A stretch of 64,000 nt of DNA from Leifsonia sp. CL147 (GCF_900114565.1 NZ_FOTM01000003.1:1-64000); one strand, 5' to 3'; counted from the first letter of the stretch, positions 26,027 through 35,090 are shown. The notes: a model not told the origin generated them from the sequence alone. Program-made: numbers and translations.

Positions 26027-26150
26027 GTGTGGACGGCCGCGCGGCCGGCTCGCCCCGCACCGAAGCGACAATCCGCGAGGTCGCGTGTCGTGACGCCCAG
26101 CGCATCCTGAACGACTCCATAACGATCCACACGGGACCCCCTGGACTCAT

Positions 26151-26172
26151 CCAGGCAGCCCTGGTTGCCTGG
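26151..26172 (+). promoter_or_regulatory. Hairpin directly before the PBP start codon
   Basis: CCAGGCA (26151-26157) pairs with TGCCTGG (26166-26172), ending 4 nt before the GTG at 26177 and including the alternative TTG at 26165. It could mask the translation start region; a regulatory role is speculative. Confidence 0.35.
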
Positions 26173-26176
26173 AAGC

Positions 26177-28672
26177 GTGTCCGCCTCCGATCATTCCCGC
26201 CTTCCGCCGCGCCTGGCCGCCCTCGACGAGCGCATCGCGCCGCTCAAGCGTTTCGAGTTGAAGCCGGCACGCACCCGCGGGGGGTTGATCGTGCAGTTCC
26301 TCGGCTTGACGCTCGTGGCGGCGGTGCTGACCTCCCTGTTCCTGCTGCCCGGCTTCGTCGGCGCCGGGGTCGCGGCCTCCGCCGGTGTGAGCGACTTCAA
26401 TGCGCTCCCGGCCAACCTGCACATCCAGCAGTTCGCGCAGAACTCCACCGTCTACGCCAAGCAGGGCGGCCAGGACGTGCCGATCGCCACCTTCTTCGCC
26501 CAGAACCGGCAGGACGTCAGCTGGGATCAGATCGCCCAGACGATGAAGGATGCGACCGTCTCCGCTGAGGACCCGCGCTTCTACACGGAGGGCGCCGTCG
26601 ACATCTGGGGCACGCTCCGCGGGGCGCTCTCGACGGTGGCGGGCGGGAACGTGCAGGGCGGCTCCTCGATCACCCAGCAGTACGTGAAGAACGTCGAGGT
26701 CGAGAAGTGCGAGGCGCTGACCAGCCAGAAGAAGGTGCAGGCCTGCTACGCGGACGCGGCGGGCGTCACCCTGCAGCGCAAGGTGCAGGAGATGCGCTAC
26801 GCCGTCGAGATCGAGAAGACGTACAGCAAGAAGGACATCCTGACCGGCTACCTGAACGTGGTCGGCTTCGGCGGTCAGGTCTACGGAGTCCAGGCGGCCG
26901 CCCAGTACTACTTCGCCACCAGCGCGACGAAGCTCGACCTGGCGCAGGCGGCCACGCTCGCGGCCATCCTGAACAACCCGGCGAACCTGCGCATCGACCA
27001 GCCGGCCAACAAGGAGAACGGCGCCGCCAACGGCTACAAGCTGACGAAGGAACGCCGCGACTACGTGCTCGACCGCATGTACATCACGCATCACATCACG
27101 AAGCAGCAGCGGGATGCGGCGAAGGCCACGCCCATCAAGCCCACGATCACGCCGACGACCCAGGGATGCGCGGCCGCGCAGCAGGTCAACGCCGCGTTCT
27201 TCTGCGACTACGTGCGGGATGTCATCCTCCAGGATCCCGCCTACGGCGCGACCGCGGACGAGCGCTGGCAGACGCTGAACCGCGGCGGCCTGAAGATCTA
27301 CACCACCCTGAACCTCGACCTGCAGCAGGTGGCGCAGGCATCGCTGAGCAAGTACATCCCCGGGTCGCGGCCCGGCATCGACCTCGGCGCCTCGAACGTC
27401 GCGCTGGAGCTGGGCACCGGACGCATTGTGACGATGGTGCAGAACCGCGCCTTCAACAACACGGACACGCCGATCGACGGCACGACCGCGGTGAACTACA
27501 ACACGGATGAGGACTACGGCGGGTCGCAGGGCTTCCAGACCGGCTCGACGTTCAAGGCGTTCGACCTCGCGGCGTGGCTGGAGGCCGGGCACAGCCTGTA
27601 CGAGACGGTCAACGCTTCGCAGCACCTCTTTCCGACCTCCGACTTCACCAACACGTGCGCGAACATCGACGGTCCGGCCTGGCCGGTGACCAACGACGAG
27701 GGCTCCGCGAGCAGGCTCTCGGTGATGTCGGCGACCGCCCAGTCGGTGAACACCGCGTTCGCGGAGATGGGCACGAAGGTCGACCTCTGCTCCATCCTGA
27801 ACGCGGCGAAGGCCCTGGACGTGCATCCCGCCTCGAAGAGCAACCCGTGGGTCCAGTCGCCCTCGATGATCCTCGGGGTCAACTACATCTCGCCGCTGAC
27901 CATGGCAACCGCGTATGCGGGCATCGCGAACAACGGCACCGTCTGCACCCCGATCGCCATCGACCGTGTCGTGAACGCGGACGGCACCGACCACAAGGTC
28001 AGCAAGACCACCTGCACCCAGGGGCTGAAACCGGACATCGCGGCCGGCGTGACGTACGCCCTCAAGGGTGTCATCCGGGGCGGCGGGACGGCGGCGAGCG
28101 CCAACCCGTACGACGGCGTCCCGATCATGGCGAAGACGGGAACGACGGACGATTCCCTGGAGAACTGGCTGATCACGTCCACCACGAAGGTCGCCACGGC
28201 CACCTGGGTGGGCAATGTCTCCGGATCCACCCCGCTCCGTTCGCTCTATTTCAACGGCGTCGGCGGCGGCAACGTGAAGTTCTCGATCGCGAAGCCCATC
28301 CTCAAGGCGATCGACGCTCTGTACGGCGGCGATGACTTCACAGATCCGACGGATGCGGTTCTCTACGGCAGCCGGCTCACCATGCCGGACGTGACCGGCA
28401 AGGCACCCGCCGACGCCCAGAAGCTGCTCGAGGGTCTGGGGCTGGATGTGACGATCGACGACACGCCGGTCGACAGCGACCAGCCTGCTGGCACTGTCGC
28501 GGCGAGCGACCCTGCCGCTGGGGAGTCGGTGGATGCCGGCGCGTCGGTGACCCTCAGCGTGAGCAACGGACAAGGCGGCACGGGTGGATCCACCTCGTCA
28601 CCGTCTCCGACGGACACGGGACCGGCGCCCGGGCCCACCCCCGAGCCCACCGCGACGCACGGTCACGGCTGA
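26177..28672 (+). CDS. Class A penicillin-binding protein with PASTA domain
   Basis: An 831-residue bifunctional peptidoglycan synthase. It has a cytoplasmic head, a membrane helix (about 43-68), then a GT51 glycosyltransferase with EDPRFY, GGSSITQQYVKN, RKVQEMRYAVEIE and KKDILTGYLN. The transpeptidase has SxxK in GSTFKAF (Ser about 457), SVN and AKTGTT. A single PASTA domain (PDVTGKAPADAQKLLEGLGL) and a Ser/Pro/Gly tail follow. The glycosyltransferase motif 1 lacks the usual His of EDxxFxxHxG (EDPRFYTEG). GTG 26177 is preferred, TTG 26165 is possible. Confidence 0.9.
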   Translation: MSASDHSRLPPRLAALDERIAPLKRFELKPARTRGGLIVQFLGLTLVAAVLTSLFLLPGFVGAGVAASAGVSDFNALPANLHIQQFAQNSTVYAKQGGQDVPIATFFAQNRQDVSWDQIAQTMKDATVSAEDPRFYTEGAVDIWGTLRGALSTVAGGNVQGGSSITQQYVKNVEVEKCEALTSQKKVQACYADAAGVTLQRKVQEMRYAVEIEKTYSKKDILTGYLNVVGFGGQVYGVQAAAQYYFATSATKLDLAQAATLAAILNNPANLRIDQPANKENGAANGYKLTKERRDYVLDRMYITHHITKQQRDAAKATPIKPTITPTTQGCAAAQQVNAAFFCDYVRDVILQDPAYGATADERWQTLNRGGLKIYTTLNLDLQQVAQASLSKYIPGSRPGIDLGASNVALELGTGRIVTMVQNRAFNNTDTPIDGTTAVNYNTDEDYGGSQGFQTGSTFKAFDLAAWLEAGHSLYETVNASQHLFPTSDFTNTCANIDGPAWPVTNDEGSASRLSVMSATAQSVNTAFAEMGTKVDLCSILNAAKALDVHPASKSNPWVQSPSMILGVNYISPLTMATAYAGIANNGTVCTPIAIDRVVNADGTDHKVSKTTCTQGLKPDIAAGVTYALKGVIRGGGTAASANPYDGVPIMAKTGTTDDSLENWLITSTTKVATATWVGNVSGSTPLRSLYFNGVGGGNVKFSIAKPILKAIDALYGGDDFTDPTDAVLYGSRLTMPDVTGKAPADAQKLLEGLGLDVTIDDTPVDSDQPAGTVAASDPAAGESVDAGASVTLSVSNGQGGTGGSTSSPSPTDTGPAPGPTPEPTATHGHG

Positions 28673-28678
28673 GCGGGC

Positions 28679-29287
28679 TCACCCTTCGAGGAGGCGCTCC
28701 AGCGGATTCTCGCGGAGCTTCCGCTGGACGCCGCCGTCGACCAGGCGCCGAGCCGACGTGGTCGGTTTCCGCTGCGCCTGGTCGGCGACGCACGCGCCGA
28801 ACTCGGTGGCCAGGTCGAGGCGCGGGTACGCCTGCAGCACCTCGCGGCGGAACCCGATGGGCAGCTCGTCCGTCCGTGCGCCGGAGATATCGAGCGCCGT
28901 GGCGATCTCGAGCAGGTGGCCCTCCGCATCCATCGCGGGGTCGACCTCTGGCCAGTTGTGCCGCACGATGACCTCGTGTGCGCGGATGCGCCGGTCCGCC
29001 GGCCAGCCGGCCCCGGCGGTCAGTGCGATGGCGACGTGACCTGCGGCGTCCTCGTAGGCGAGCGTGTGGTTGTCGAACTCGGGGACGATGCCGAGGTCGT
29101 GCAGGAGGGCCGAGACGTAGAGCAGCTCGCGGTCCGCGTCGAGGCCGCGAGCCGTACGGAAGCCCTCGGCCCACAGCCACGACCGCTGCACGTGGTTCAG
29201 CAGCGACGGCGTGTGGTACTCCGTCGCGATCGCGAGAGCCGCCTGAGCGGCGAGGGTGTCGGGGCGGGGGTAGTCGGCGACGCGCAT
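28679..29287 (-). CDS. HD domain protein (phosphohydrolase-like)
   Basis: A 202-residue HD-superfamily protein with the metal-binding HD in SALLHDLG and flanking conserved residues HVQRSW and HEVIVRHNW, similar to bacterial relatives of cyanamide hydratase. The reaction is unknown. ATG 29287 is adopted; GTG 29293 is in frame. It lies 22 bp after the alcohol dehydrogenase gene on the same strand and converges with the PBP gene 6 bp away. Confidence 0.8.
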   Translation of the reverse strand: MRVADYPRPDTLAAQAALAIATEYHTPSLLNHVQRSWLWAEGFRTARGLDADRELLYVSALLHDLGIVPEFDNHTLAYEDAAGHVAIALTAGAGWPADRRIRAHEVIVRHNWPEVDPAMDAEGHLLEIATALDISGARTDELPIGFRREVLQAYPRLDLATEFGACVADQAQRKPTTSARRLVDGGVQRKLRENPLERLLEG

Positions 29288-29309
29288 GTCCACATCCTGC
29301 CAGGACCGT

Positions 29310-30353
29310 TCAGCCGATGAGGTGATCGGACGGGCGGAGTACCGCGATGCCGACAGGCGGGGCGGAGTCCGCGGTCTGCAGCAGCCGGGCCGCCTCGGGG
29401 AAGCCGACCGCGCGGCCGACGAGGTCCTGGGGACGGAGCCGCCCGGACGTGACGAGGTCGAGCATCGCCGGGTAGTCGGCGGCCGCCATGCCGTGGCTGC
29501 CGAGCACGTCGAGCTCCCACGCGATGATGCGGTCGAGCGGAAGATCCGGAGTGGATGCGGGGAGCAGGCCGACCTGCACGTGACGGCCGCGCCTCCGCAA
29601 CGAGCGGATGCCCGCGATGGCGGTCTCCGGCGACCCGACCGCGTCGATGGAGGCGTGCGCGCCTCCGCCGGTCGCCTCCTGGACGCTCTGCACGGCATCC
29701 GGACCGGCAGGCACGGTGTGCTCTGCGCCCGACCTGCTGGCCAACTCCCGGGCGGCGGGGGAGCGGTCCACAGCGACCACCCGGGCGCCGAGGGCCGAAG
29801 CGATCATCACCGCGCTGAGGCCGACACCGCCCGCGCCGTACACGGCGAGCCACTCGCCGGGCTGGATGCGCGCCCGCGCCGTCACGGCACGGAACGCCGT
29901 CGCGAACCGGCAGCCGAGAGCGGCGGCCGCAGCGGAATCCAGCCCGTCCGGCACGCGGACGAGGTTCGTGTCCGCCGCCCGCACGGCGACGAACTCGGCG
30001 TGCGACCCCCAGTGCGTGAAGCCGGGCTGCGTCTGATCGGGGCACACCTGCGCCGCGCCCGCCCGGCACCATTGGCACTCGCCGCAGCCGTTGACGAAGG
30101 GCGCCGTCACCCGATCGCCGGGCCGCCACCGCGTGACGCCTCGCCCCACCGCTTCGACGACGCCGGCGAACTCATGCCCGGGAACGTGCGGAAGATGCAC
30201 GGAGTCGTCGTGACCCACCCAGGCGTGCCAGTCGCTGCGGCAGAGGCCGGACGCCTCCACCCGGACGACGGCGCCGCCGTCCGAAGGCGCGGGCTCGGCG
30301 AGATCGGCGACCTCGACCGGGCCGCCGAAGCGCTCGTAGTACAAGGCTTTCAC
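29310..30353 (-). CDS. Zinc-dependent alcohol dehydrogenase family protein
   Basis: A 347-residue medium-chain dehydrogenase. The catalytic zinc ligand region is CRSDWHAW then GHEFAG. The structural zinc site is NGCGECQWCRAGAAQVC, with four cysteines. The NAD(P) loop is YGAGGVGLSA followed by VAVDRSP, where Asp suggests NAD preference. Substrate is unknown. GTG 30353 has AGGAGGAGGA 5 nt upstream and overlaps the NUDIX stop by 4 bp. Confidence 0.87.
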   Translation of the reverse strand: MKALYYERFGGPVEVADLAEPAPSDGGAVVRVEASGLCRSDWHAWVGHDDSVHLPHVPGHEFAGVVEAVGRGVTRWRPGDRVTAPFVNGCGECQWCRAGAAQVCPDQTQPGFTHWGSHAEFVAVRAADTNLVRVPDGLDSAAAAALGCRFATAFRAVTARARIQPGEWLAVYGAGGVGLSAVMIASALGARVVAVDRSPAARELASRSGAEHTVPAGPDAVQSVQEATGGGAHASIDAVGSPETAIAGIRSLRRRGRHVQVGLLPASTPDLPLDRIIAWELDVLGSHGMAAADYPAMLDLVTSGRLRPQDLVGRAVGFPEAARLLQTADSAPPVGIAVLRPSDHLIG

Positions 30354-30763
30354 GTGTCCTCCTCCTGGGCCGTCAGCAACGCCACCGCGGGCCGGTCCGC
30401 CTCCGCCCACTCCAGCTCGGCCAGCCGGGCCGGCGCGACCCACCGCAGCTCGTCATGGTCGGTGCTCGTCGGCGGCACGGGCCCGACGAAGCGGCAGTCG
30501 TAGCAGGCCAGCTCGATCGCGCGGCCGTCGCCGCGCACAGTGAGCGTCCGGTCGAGCAGCGCGCCGACCTGGATGCGGACGCCCAGCTCCTCCACGATCT
30601 CCCGCGCCAGGGCCGCCTCCAGGGACTCGCCCGGCTCGACCTTACCGCCCGGGAACTCCCAGAGCCCGGCGGCATCCCTTCCGGGAGCGCGGCGGCAGGC
30701 GAGCACGCGGCCGCCGGCTCCCTCCCGGAGGACCGCGGCGACGACGAGGACGGGCTGCACCAT
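30350..30763 (-). CDS. NUDIX (deoxy)nucleoside triphosphate pyrophosphohydrolase, MutT-like
   Basis: A 137-residue NUDIX hydrolase with the complete box (GGKVEPGES...REIVEELG). The start MVQPVLVVAAVLRE and the GLWEFPGGK context resemble MutT proteins that clear oxidised dGTP. The C-terminus (ELRWVAPARLAELEWAEADR) is also MutT-like. ATG 30763 matches the family N-terminus. It forms an overlapping pair with the dehydrogenase downstream. Confidence 0.87.
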   Translation of the reverse strand: MVQPVLVVAAVLREGAGGRVLACRRAPGRDAAGLWEFPGGKVEPGESLEAALAREIVEELGVRIQVGALLDRTLTVRGDGRAIELACYDCRFVGPVPPTSTDHDELRWVAPARLAELEWAEADRPAVALLTAQEEDT

Positions 30764-30884
30764 CCCATCCTGCCGTGCCGGACGGTCGTGCACCGCCGCC
30801 GGCTTGCCGGATCCGCCTTCCGTGCGACGCTGCCGGATCCGCCCCTCCGCACGCCGGCCTCCCGGCTTGCGCGCATCCGGGGAC

Positions 30885-30890
30885 TAGCAT
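30885..30890 (+). promoter_or_regulatory. -10 element TAGCAT, leaderless promoter
   Basis: TAGCAT lies only 6 nt before the ATG at 30897, so transcription would begin at or next to the start codon. No Shine-Dalgarno is present, in keeping with leaderless translation, which is common in actinobacteria. Confidence 0.55.
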
Positions 30891-30896
30891 CCGGGT

Positions 30897-31586
30897 ATGG
30901 CGCAGACCTCGTCGGCACGACGGCCGTGGAACGTCGTGGGACTGTCCGCGAGCCTGCTCGCCCAGCTGTGGATGATCGTCCTCGGCGTCTGGCTGCTCGT
31001 CCTCGCGGAAGACGACGCCACGACTCTCGCCCTGCTCGCCAGCTGGTGCTCGATCGGCACCGTCTACCTGATCGTGGCGCTCATCGTCCTCGGCCGTGTC
31101 TCGAAGCGCACCGGCGCCGACGGACGTCCGGCCCGGTGGGAGACCGGCCGCATCGCCCGCCTGATATCGATGACCGAGACCATCCTCGCGAGCTTCATCG
31201 GGCTGGCCGCCGCCGTGCAGGTGCTGGCGCTCCACAACGACCCGCAGCTCGGTTCCGTCACCGATGTCGTCGGCGTCTGGTCGATGCTGCTGGCCTGGGG
31301 TTTCCTTCACTGGGGCTTCTCCCAGATCTACTTCCAGCGCTACTACGCCGCCTCCGCACCGATGCTGCGGTTCCCGCGGCTCGACGCAGTCCCGCAGACC
31401 GAGCCCGGCTTCGTCGACTTCGTGTACTTCGCGTACACCGTCGGCACCACGTTCGCGGCCTCGGACGTCGAGGTCCTCACCACCCGGATGCGGTGGACCG
31501 TCGTCTGGCACTCCGTGCTCAGCTTCTTCTTCAACGGGCTGATCATCGTGCTGGCGCTGAACACCATCATGTCGTCGGCCAGATAG
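30897..31586 (+). CDS. DUF1345 family membrane protein
   Basis: A 229-residue integral membrane protein with about five helices. It shows the DUF1345 pattern WGFLHWGFSQIYFQRYY, then DFVYFAYTVGTTFAASDVEV and a final VLSFFFNGLIIVLALN. The YFAYTVGTTFAASD stretch recalls a two-pore channel selectivity segment, but the family's function is not known. The mRNA appears leaderless. Confidence 0.87.
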   Translation: MAQTSSARRPWNVVGLSASLLAQLWMIVLGVWLLVLAEDDATTLALLASWCSIGTVYLIVALIVLGRVSKRTGADGRPARWETGRIARLISMTETILASFIGLAAAVQVLALHNDPQLGSVTDVVGVWSMLLAWGFLHWGFSQIYFQRYYAASAPMLRFPRLDAVPQTEPGFVDFVYFAYTVGTTFAASDVEVLTTRMRWTVVWHSVLSFFFNGLIIVLALNTIMSSAR

Positions 31587-31589
31587 CGG

Positions 31590-31889
31590 TCAGAGCAGAG
31601 TCTCCACGCCGATCCGCACGCGGTCGCCGAGCTCCACGCCCTCCGCGCGCCGCACCGCTGACTTGATCGGCACGACGTAATGGCCGTCCTCCTGCGGGAA
31701 GATCGAGGTCGACCAGCGCGAACCTCCGAGCGTCACCGACACCTTCACCGAGTCGAAGCCGGCGGGTGGATGCGGCTGCAGCCGGATCTCCTCGGAAACG
31801 TCCAGAGGGAGCCGGGCGAACACCCACAGCTCGCGGCGTGAGGCCCAGCGGAAGAGTTCGGTCTCGAATTCATAGCGGTAACCGGCCAT
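31590..31889 (-). CDS. DUF1905 family protein
   Basis: A 99-residue beta-barrel-type protein of the DUF1905 family. Conserved features seen are the opening YRYEFETELFRW, FDSVKVSVTLGGSRWSTSIF, YVVPIKSAVRRAEGVELGD and the final VRIGVE. Function is unknown; it is often fused to or near YdeI-like proteins, one of which is at 6143. ATG 31889 is the family start. It converges with the DUF1345 gene, leaving a 3-bp gap. Confidence 0.85.
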   Translation of the reverse strand: MAGYRYEFETELFRWASRRELWVFARLPLDVSEEIRLQPHPPAGFDSVKVSVTLGGSRWSTSIFPQEDGHYVVPIKSAVRRAEGVELGDRVRIGVETLL

Positions 31890-32052
31890 GTCCGCCAAGC
31901 TACCGGCTCGACGCCGGACGCCGCATCCGATCACCGCATCCAATCACCTCAGCGCGACTGCCGCATCGGATCGCCCCATCCATCGGGGACGAGCCACTCG
32001 ATCAGGGACAATAGGGGAGGGCGCCCGGTCGGGCGCCGGTTCGAGGAGTCCC

Positions 32053-32679
32053 ATGCGCTGGCCGAAATGGTTCCGCAGACGCGCCGAGAAGACGACGCGG
32101 ACGCGCCCGTTCGACGAGGGCGCGTTGCCCGAGCCCGTCGCGCCCACCCTCGAGCAGTCGGTCGACGAGGGGATGCTGCTGGCCGACTACGCCACCCGCA
32201 TGGCGATCAAGAACCACATCGTCGTGGACACCATCCAGTACGGCAACTCCTACGACCCGGCCCTCCACGCCCTGGAGGCGGCGGCGATGCTGCGTGAGCT
32301 GGCCTCGGAGCAGGGCATCGCGGCCGGCCGCATCGAGGAGGAGGTGGCCGCCGCCGAGACGCTCGGCGGCGACGCGATGCACCCCCACGACTACCGCCGA
32401 GTGGATGTCGACAACCTCCGGCTGCGGCGGGATGCGGCGCTCGCGCTCGCCGCGGCCCTGCGACGGAGGGCCGACTCCGACGACGAGCTCGCGGTCCTGG
32501 TGGAGCGCGGCCGGAAGGACGCCTGGGAGGAGGTCGGCCGCGCGATCGAGGCCGGACTGGATGCGTTCTCCGGCGCCGAGGCGCTGAAAGAGGACTACGA
32601 GCGCGAGAAGCCGGCACGGCTGAACCTGCTGATCCGGCGCGACCTGGCACGGCTCGAGGAGCAGCGGACCGGTTACTGA
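32053..32679 (+). CDS. Conserved hypothetical protein
   Basis: A 208-residue soluble, mainly helical protein with a basic head (MRWPKWFRRRAEKTTRTR) and an Ala/Glu/Arg-rich body. The family is not recognised; similar proteins in Microbacteriaceae carry misleading names. ATG 32053 follows GAGGAG at 5 nt. The last 7 bp overlap the convergent lipase maturation factor gene. Confidence 0.75.
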   Translation: MRWPKWFRRRAEKTTRTRPFDEGALPEPVAPTLEQSVDEGMLLADYATRMAIKNHIVVDTIQYGNSYDPALHALEAAAMLRELASEQGIAAGRIEEEVAAAETLGGDAMHPHDYRRVDVDNLRLRRDAALALAAALRRRADSDDELAVLVERGRKDAWEEVGRAIEAGLDAFSGAEALKEDYEREKPARLNLLIRRDLARLEEQRTGY

Positions 32680-34145
32680 TCGCCGGTCGCGCCGGAGGAG
32701 CGGAGGCTCACCGCGGGCACGAGGTCGCCGACCTCGGAACGCACCCACACCTCCCCGGTCTCGCGCTTCTCCGCATGCGTGCTGAAGCGGTACAGGAACA
32801 TCCGCGCGCGCACCGCCCGGGGGCGTGCACCGTCGAAGGGATCGCGCCGCAGCAGCTTCAAGGTCGGGCGGTCCGCCTCGAGCAGCCGCAGCAGGAGTAC
32901 CTCGAACCAGGGGGAGTCGCGCGAGCCGAGCGCGAGGAACCACATCAGCCAGTCGAGGCGCAGGTGGTACGGCGCGAACTGCCGGGGGATGCGGTCCACA
33001 TCACCGGGTTTGCCCTTGAAGCCGTACTCCTGCCAGTGCGCATCGGGGTCGGTGGGGTCGTCCGCCGTGCCCTCCACGACGACCTCGTAGCGCTCCTTGG
33101 TCACACTGCCGAAGGCCCCGTAGGCGTTGACGAGGTGCCAGCGGTTGAAGCTGGCGTTCATCAGCTGGCGCCGGGAGAACAGGTTCAGCAGCGGCCGCCA
33201 GCTGAGCACCAGCAGGAAGACGGTCGCGGCGACGGCGACGACGGCGAACCACAGCGGAACCTGGGTCGCTCCGATCGGACCGAGGCGCGCGCCGCCGAAC
33301 AGCCACGAGAAGACCGGGTCGCTGATCCCGGCGAAGGCCAGCACGATCGTGATCCAGTTCAGCCACGCGAAGTTGCCGGTGAGCACCAGCCACAGCTGGG
33401 TGAGGATCATGATCCCGGCGGCGACGCTCGCCACCGGCTGGGGCAGGAAGAGGAACCACGGCACGATCAGCTGCGCGAAATGGTTGCCCAGCACCTCCAC
33501 TCGGTGCCACCACTGGGGCAGCAGGTGCGCCGTCCGGCTGAACGGATTGGGCATCGGCTGCGTCTCGTGGTGGTAGTACAGGGCAGTCAGGTCCCGCCAG
33601 GCGCGGTCGCCGCGCATCTTGATCATCCCGGCCCCGAACTCCAGCCGGAAGACCAGCCAGCGCACGAAGAAGACGATCGTGATCGGGGGAGCGGTGTCCC
33701 ACGCGCCGAGGAACGCGACGACGAATCCCGCCTCGCAGAGCAGGCTCTCCCAGCCGAAGCCGTAGAACGTCTGCCCGACGTTGACGATCGAAAGGTAGAG
33801 GAACCAGACGATCAGGAACACCGGCACGAACACGTACGTGGGAGCCAGCTGCAGAACGCCGGCGACGACGAGTGCGGAGAGGACGGCGCCGGTCCATGCC
33901 ACTGTCCGCAGCAGCCGATCGGAGTAGCGCCACCGGAACAGCGTCGGCTGCTTCCGGGCGTAGGGATGCCGCAGGAACCGTCGCACCGGCAGGAGGCCGC
34001 GCTCGCCGAGCAGGGCCGGGAACTGGTTCGCGGCCGACACGAACGCGACCACGTAGAGAGCGGCGACGCCGCGCTCGATCACCTCGCGGGCGATCGTGTA
34101 CTCGTCGCCGGCCAGCCATCCCGTGAGCCACGCAGGAAACTCCAT
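32673..34145 (-). CDS. Lipase maturation factor family protein
   Basis: A 490-residue membrane protein of the LMF family. About eight membrane helices are followed by a C-terminal soluble domain. The family signature is visible: FGWESLLCEAGFVVAFLG, RLEFGAGMIKMRGDRAWRDL, YYHHETQPMPNPFSR and LRLDWLMWFLAL. Eukaryotic members assist lipase folding in the ER; the bacterial role is undefined. ATG 34145 has AGGTGG upstream; GTG 34154 is an alternative. Confidence 0.87.
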   Translation of the reverse strand: MEFPAWLTGWLAGDEYTIAREVIERGVAALYVVAFVSAANQFPALLGERGLLPVRRFLRHPYARKQPTLFRWRYSDRLLRTVAWTGAVLSALVVAGVLQLAPTYVFVPVFLIVWFLYLSIVNVGQTFYGFGWESLLCEAGFVVAFLGAWDTAPPITIVFFVRWLVFRLEFGAGMIKMRGDRAWRDLTALYYHHETQPMPNPFSRTAHLLPQWWHRVEVLGNHFAQLIVPWFLFLPQPVASVAAGIMILTQLWLVLTGNFAWLNWITIVLAFAGISDPVFSWLFGGARLGPIGATQVPLWFAVVAVAATVFLLVLSWRPLLNLFSRRQLMNASFNRWHLVNAYGAFGSVTKERYEVVVEGTADDPTDPDAHWQEYGFKGKPGDVDRIPRQFAPYHLRLDWLMWFLALGSRDSPWFEVLLLRLLEADRPTLKLLRRDPFDGARPRAVRARMFLYRFSTHAEKRETGEVWVRSEVGDLVPAVSLRSSGATGDQ

Positions 34146-34216
34146 CGACACCACCTCGTCGTCGGAATGCGTTCACCGTACGCCCGGCTGCCGACTCGGG
34201 CGAGCGGAGACGCCCA

Positions 34217-34353
34217 GTGCACATTCGTGACGAATCGTCGCTTGGCGGCGCTGTAAGTGCACATTCGTGACGAATCGCGGCTCTCGCACCCAATGCACAT
34301 TCGTGACGAATCGTCGCTTGGTGGCGCTGCAAGTGCACATTCGTGACGAATCG
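34217..34353. repeat. Duplicated 76-bp unit with four operator-like palindromes
   Basis: A 20-21-bp block (TGCACATTCGTGACGAATCG core) occurs at 34217, 34257, 34294 and 34333. Each contains the 13-bp palindrome ATTCGTGACGAAT. Spacings are 40, 36 and 40 bp because a 76-bp unit carrying two blocks is tandemly duplicated. It lies upstream of the lipase maturation factor start and beyond the end of the 34419 gene. Confidence 0.9.
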
Positions 34354-34370
34354 CGGCGGGGCCGGTGCCC

Positions 34371-34430
34371 GCGAGCTCAGGCCGCGAGGCTCAGGCCGCG
34401 AGGGTCAGGCCGCGAGGGTCAGGCCGCGAG
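34371..34430. repeat. 13-14-bp tandem repeat overlapping a gene end
   Basis: Four units of GCGAGGSTCAGGCC (34371, 34384, 34398, 34412; the first is 13 bp) plus a partial fifth. The minus-strand stop codon of the 34419-35090 gene is inside one unit, and the other units repeat its last codons and stop beyond the end. Confidence 0.85.
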
Positions 34431-35090
34431 TTCGGCGTCGAGCCGGATCGCGCGGTGGTCGGATGCGCCGGCCGGCAGCACATCCACCGACTGGATCTCG
34501 AAACCGGTCGAGGTGACGAAGTCGAAGTAGCCCGAGAAGAACTTGTAGCGCAGGTAGGTCGGCTCCGTCGTCCGCTTCAGCGCGTACCCGGAGGTGGTGA
34601 GGTGACGTTCGAGGCCGCGGATGAACCAGGGATAGTTGAAGTCGCCCACCATGACCGCGGGGGTGTCCGGCGAGAGCGAGCGCATCCCGTCATGGGCGGA
34701 GGCGATCTGCTTGCGTCGCAGCGAGTTCAGCGCCGTCAGCGGAGCCGCGTGGAACGAGCCGACGAGGATGTCCTCGCCGTTGTCCCTGTCGCGGAGGTGG
34801 ACGGCGAGCAGGCGCTCGTTCGCCGGGGCGAGCACGCGGTCGTGCAGCGACTTCTGCACGGCGAAGACCTGGCTGTGGAGGATCTCGTAGCGGTCGTCGC
34901 GCACATACACGGCGAGCCCGAGCCGGTTGGCACGCGTGCTGTCGGCGAGCACCAAGTGGTGCAGTCGTTCGGGGAGGGCCTCGCTGTCGCACTCCTGGAG
35001 GCACAGGACGTCGACGTCGTATGCCTCGGCGATCCCCGTCAGCTCACCGCTCGCCGCGTGCTTGCGGAGGTTGTAGCTCACGATCCTCAC
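34419..35090 (-). CDS. Endonuclease/exonuclease/phosphatase family protein
   Basis: A 223-residue protein with the EEP fold. Motifs are VSYNLRKH, LCLQECDS (metal Glu), GSFHAAPL, VMVGDFNYP (Asp/Asn pair) and the C-terminal ASDHRAIR (catalytic Asp-His). The substrate could be DNA, RNA or a phosphoester; nothing nearby decides. GTG 35090 follows AGAGGTGC. Tandem repeats begin at its stop codon. Confidence 0.87.
   Translation of the reverse strand: MRIVSYNLRKHAASGELTGIAEAYDVDVLCLQECDSEALPERLHHLVLADSTRANRLGLAVYVRDDRYEILHSQVFAVQKSLHDRVLAPANERLLAVHLRDRDNGEDILVGSFHAAPLTALNSLRRKQIASAHDGMRSLSPDTPAVMVGDFNYPWFIRGLERHLTTSGYALKRTTEPTYLRYKFFSGYFDFVTSTGFEIQSVDVLPAGASDHRAIRLDAELAA

Noticed and set aside
34217-34353. 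Four evenly spaced 20-21-bp repeats that resemble a short CRISPR array
   Set aside because: The spacers are themselves duplicated (76-bp tandem unit), there is no cas gene, and the repeat lacks typical array length and leader.
34267-34530. Short plus-strand open frame across the repeat region
   Set aside because: Made of the 76-bp and 14-bp repeats, with no coding signal.
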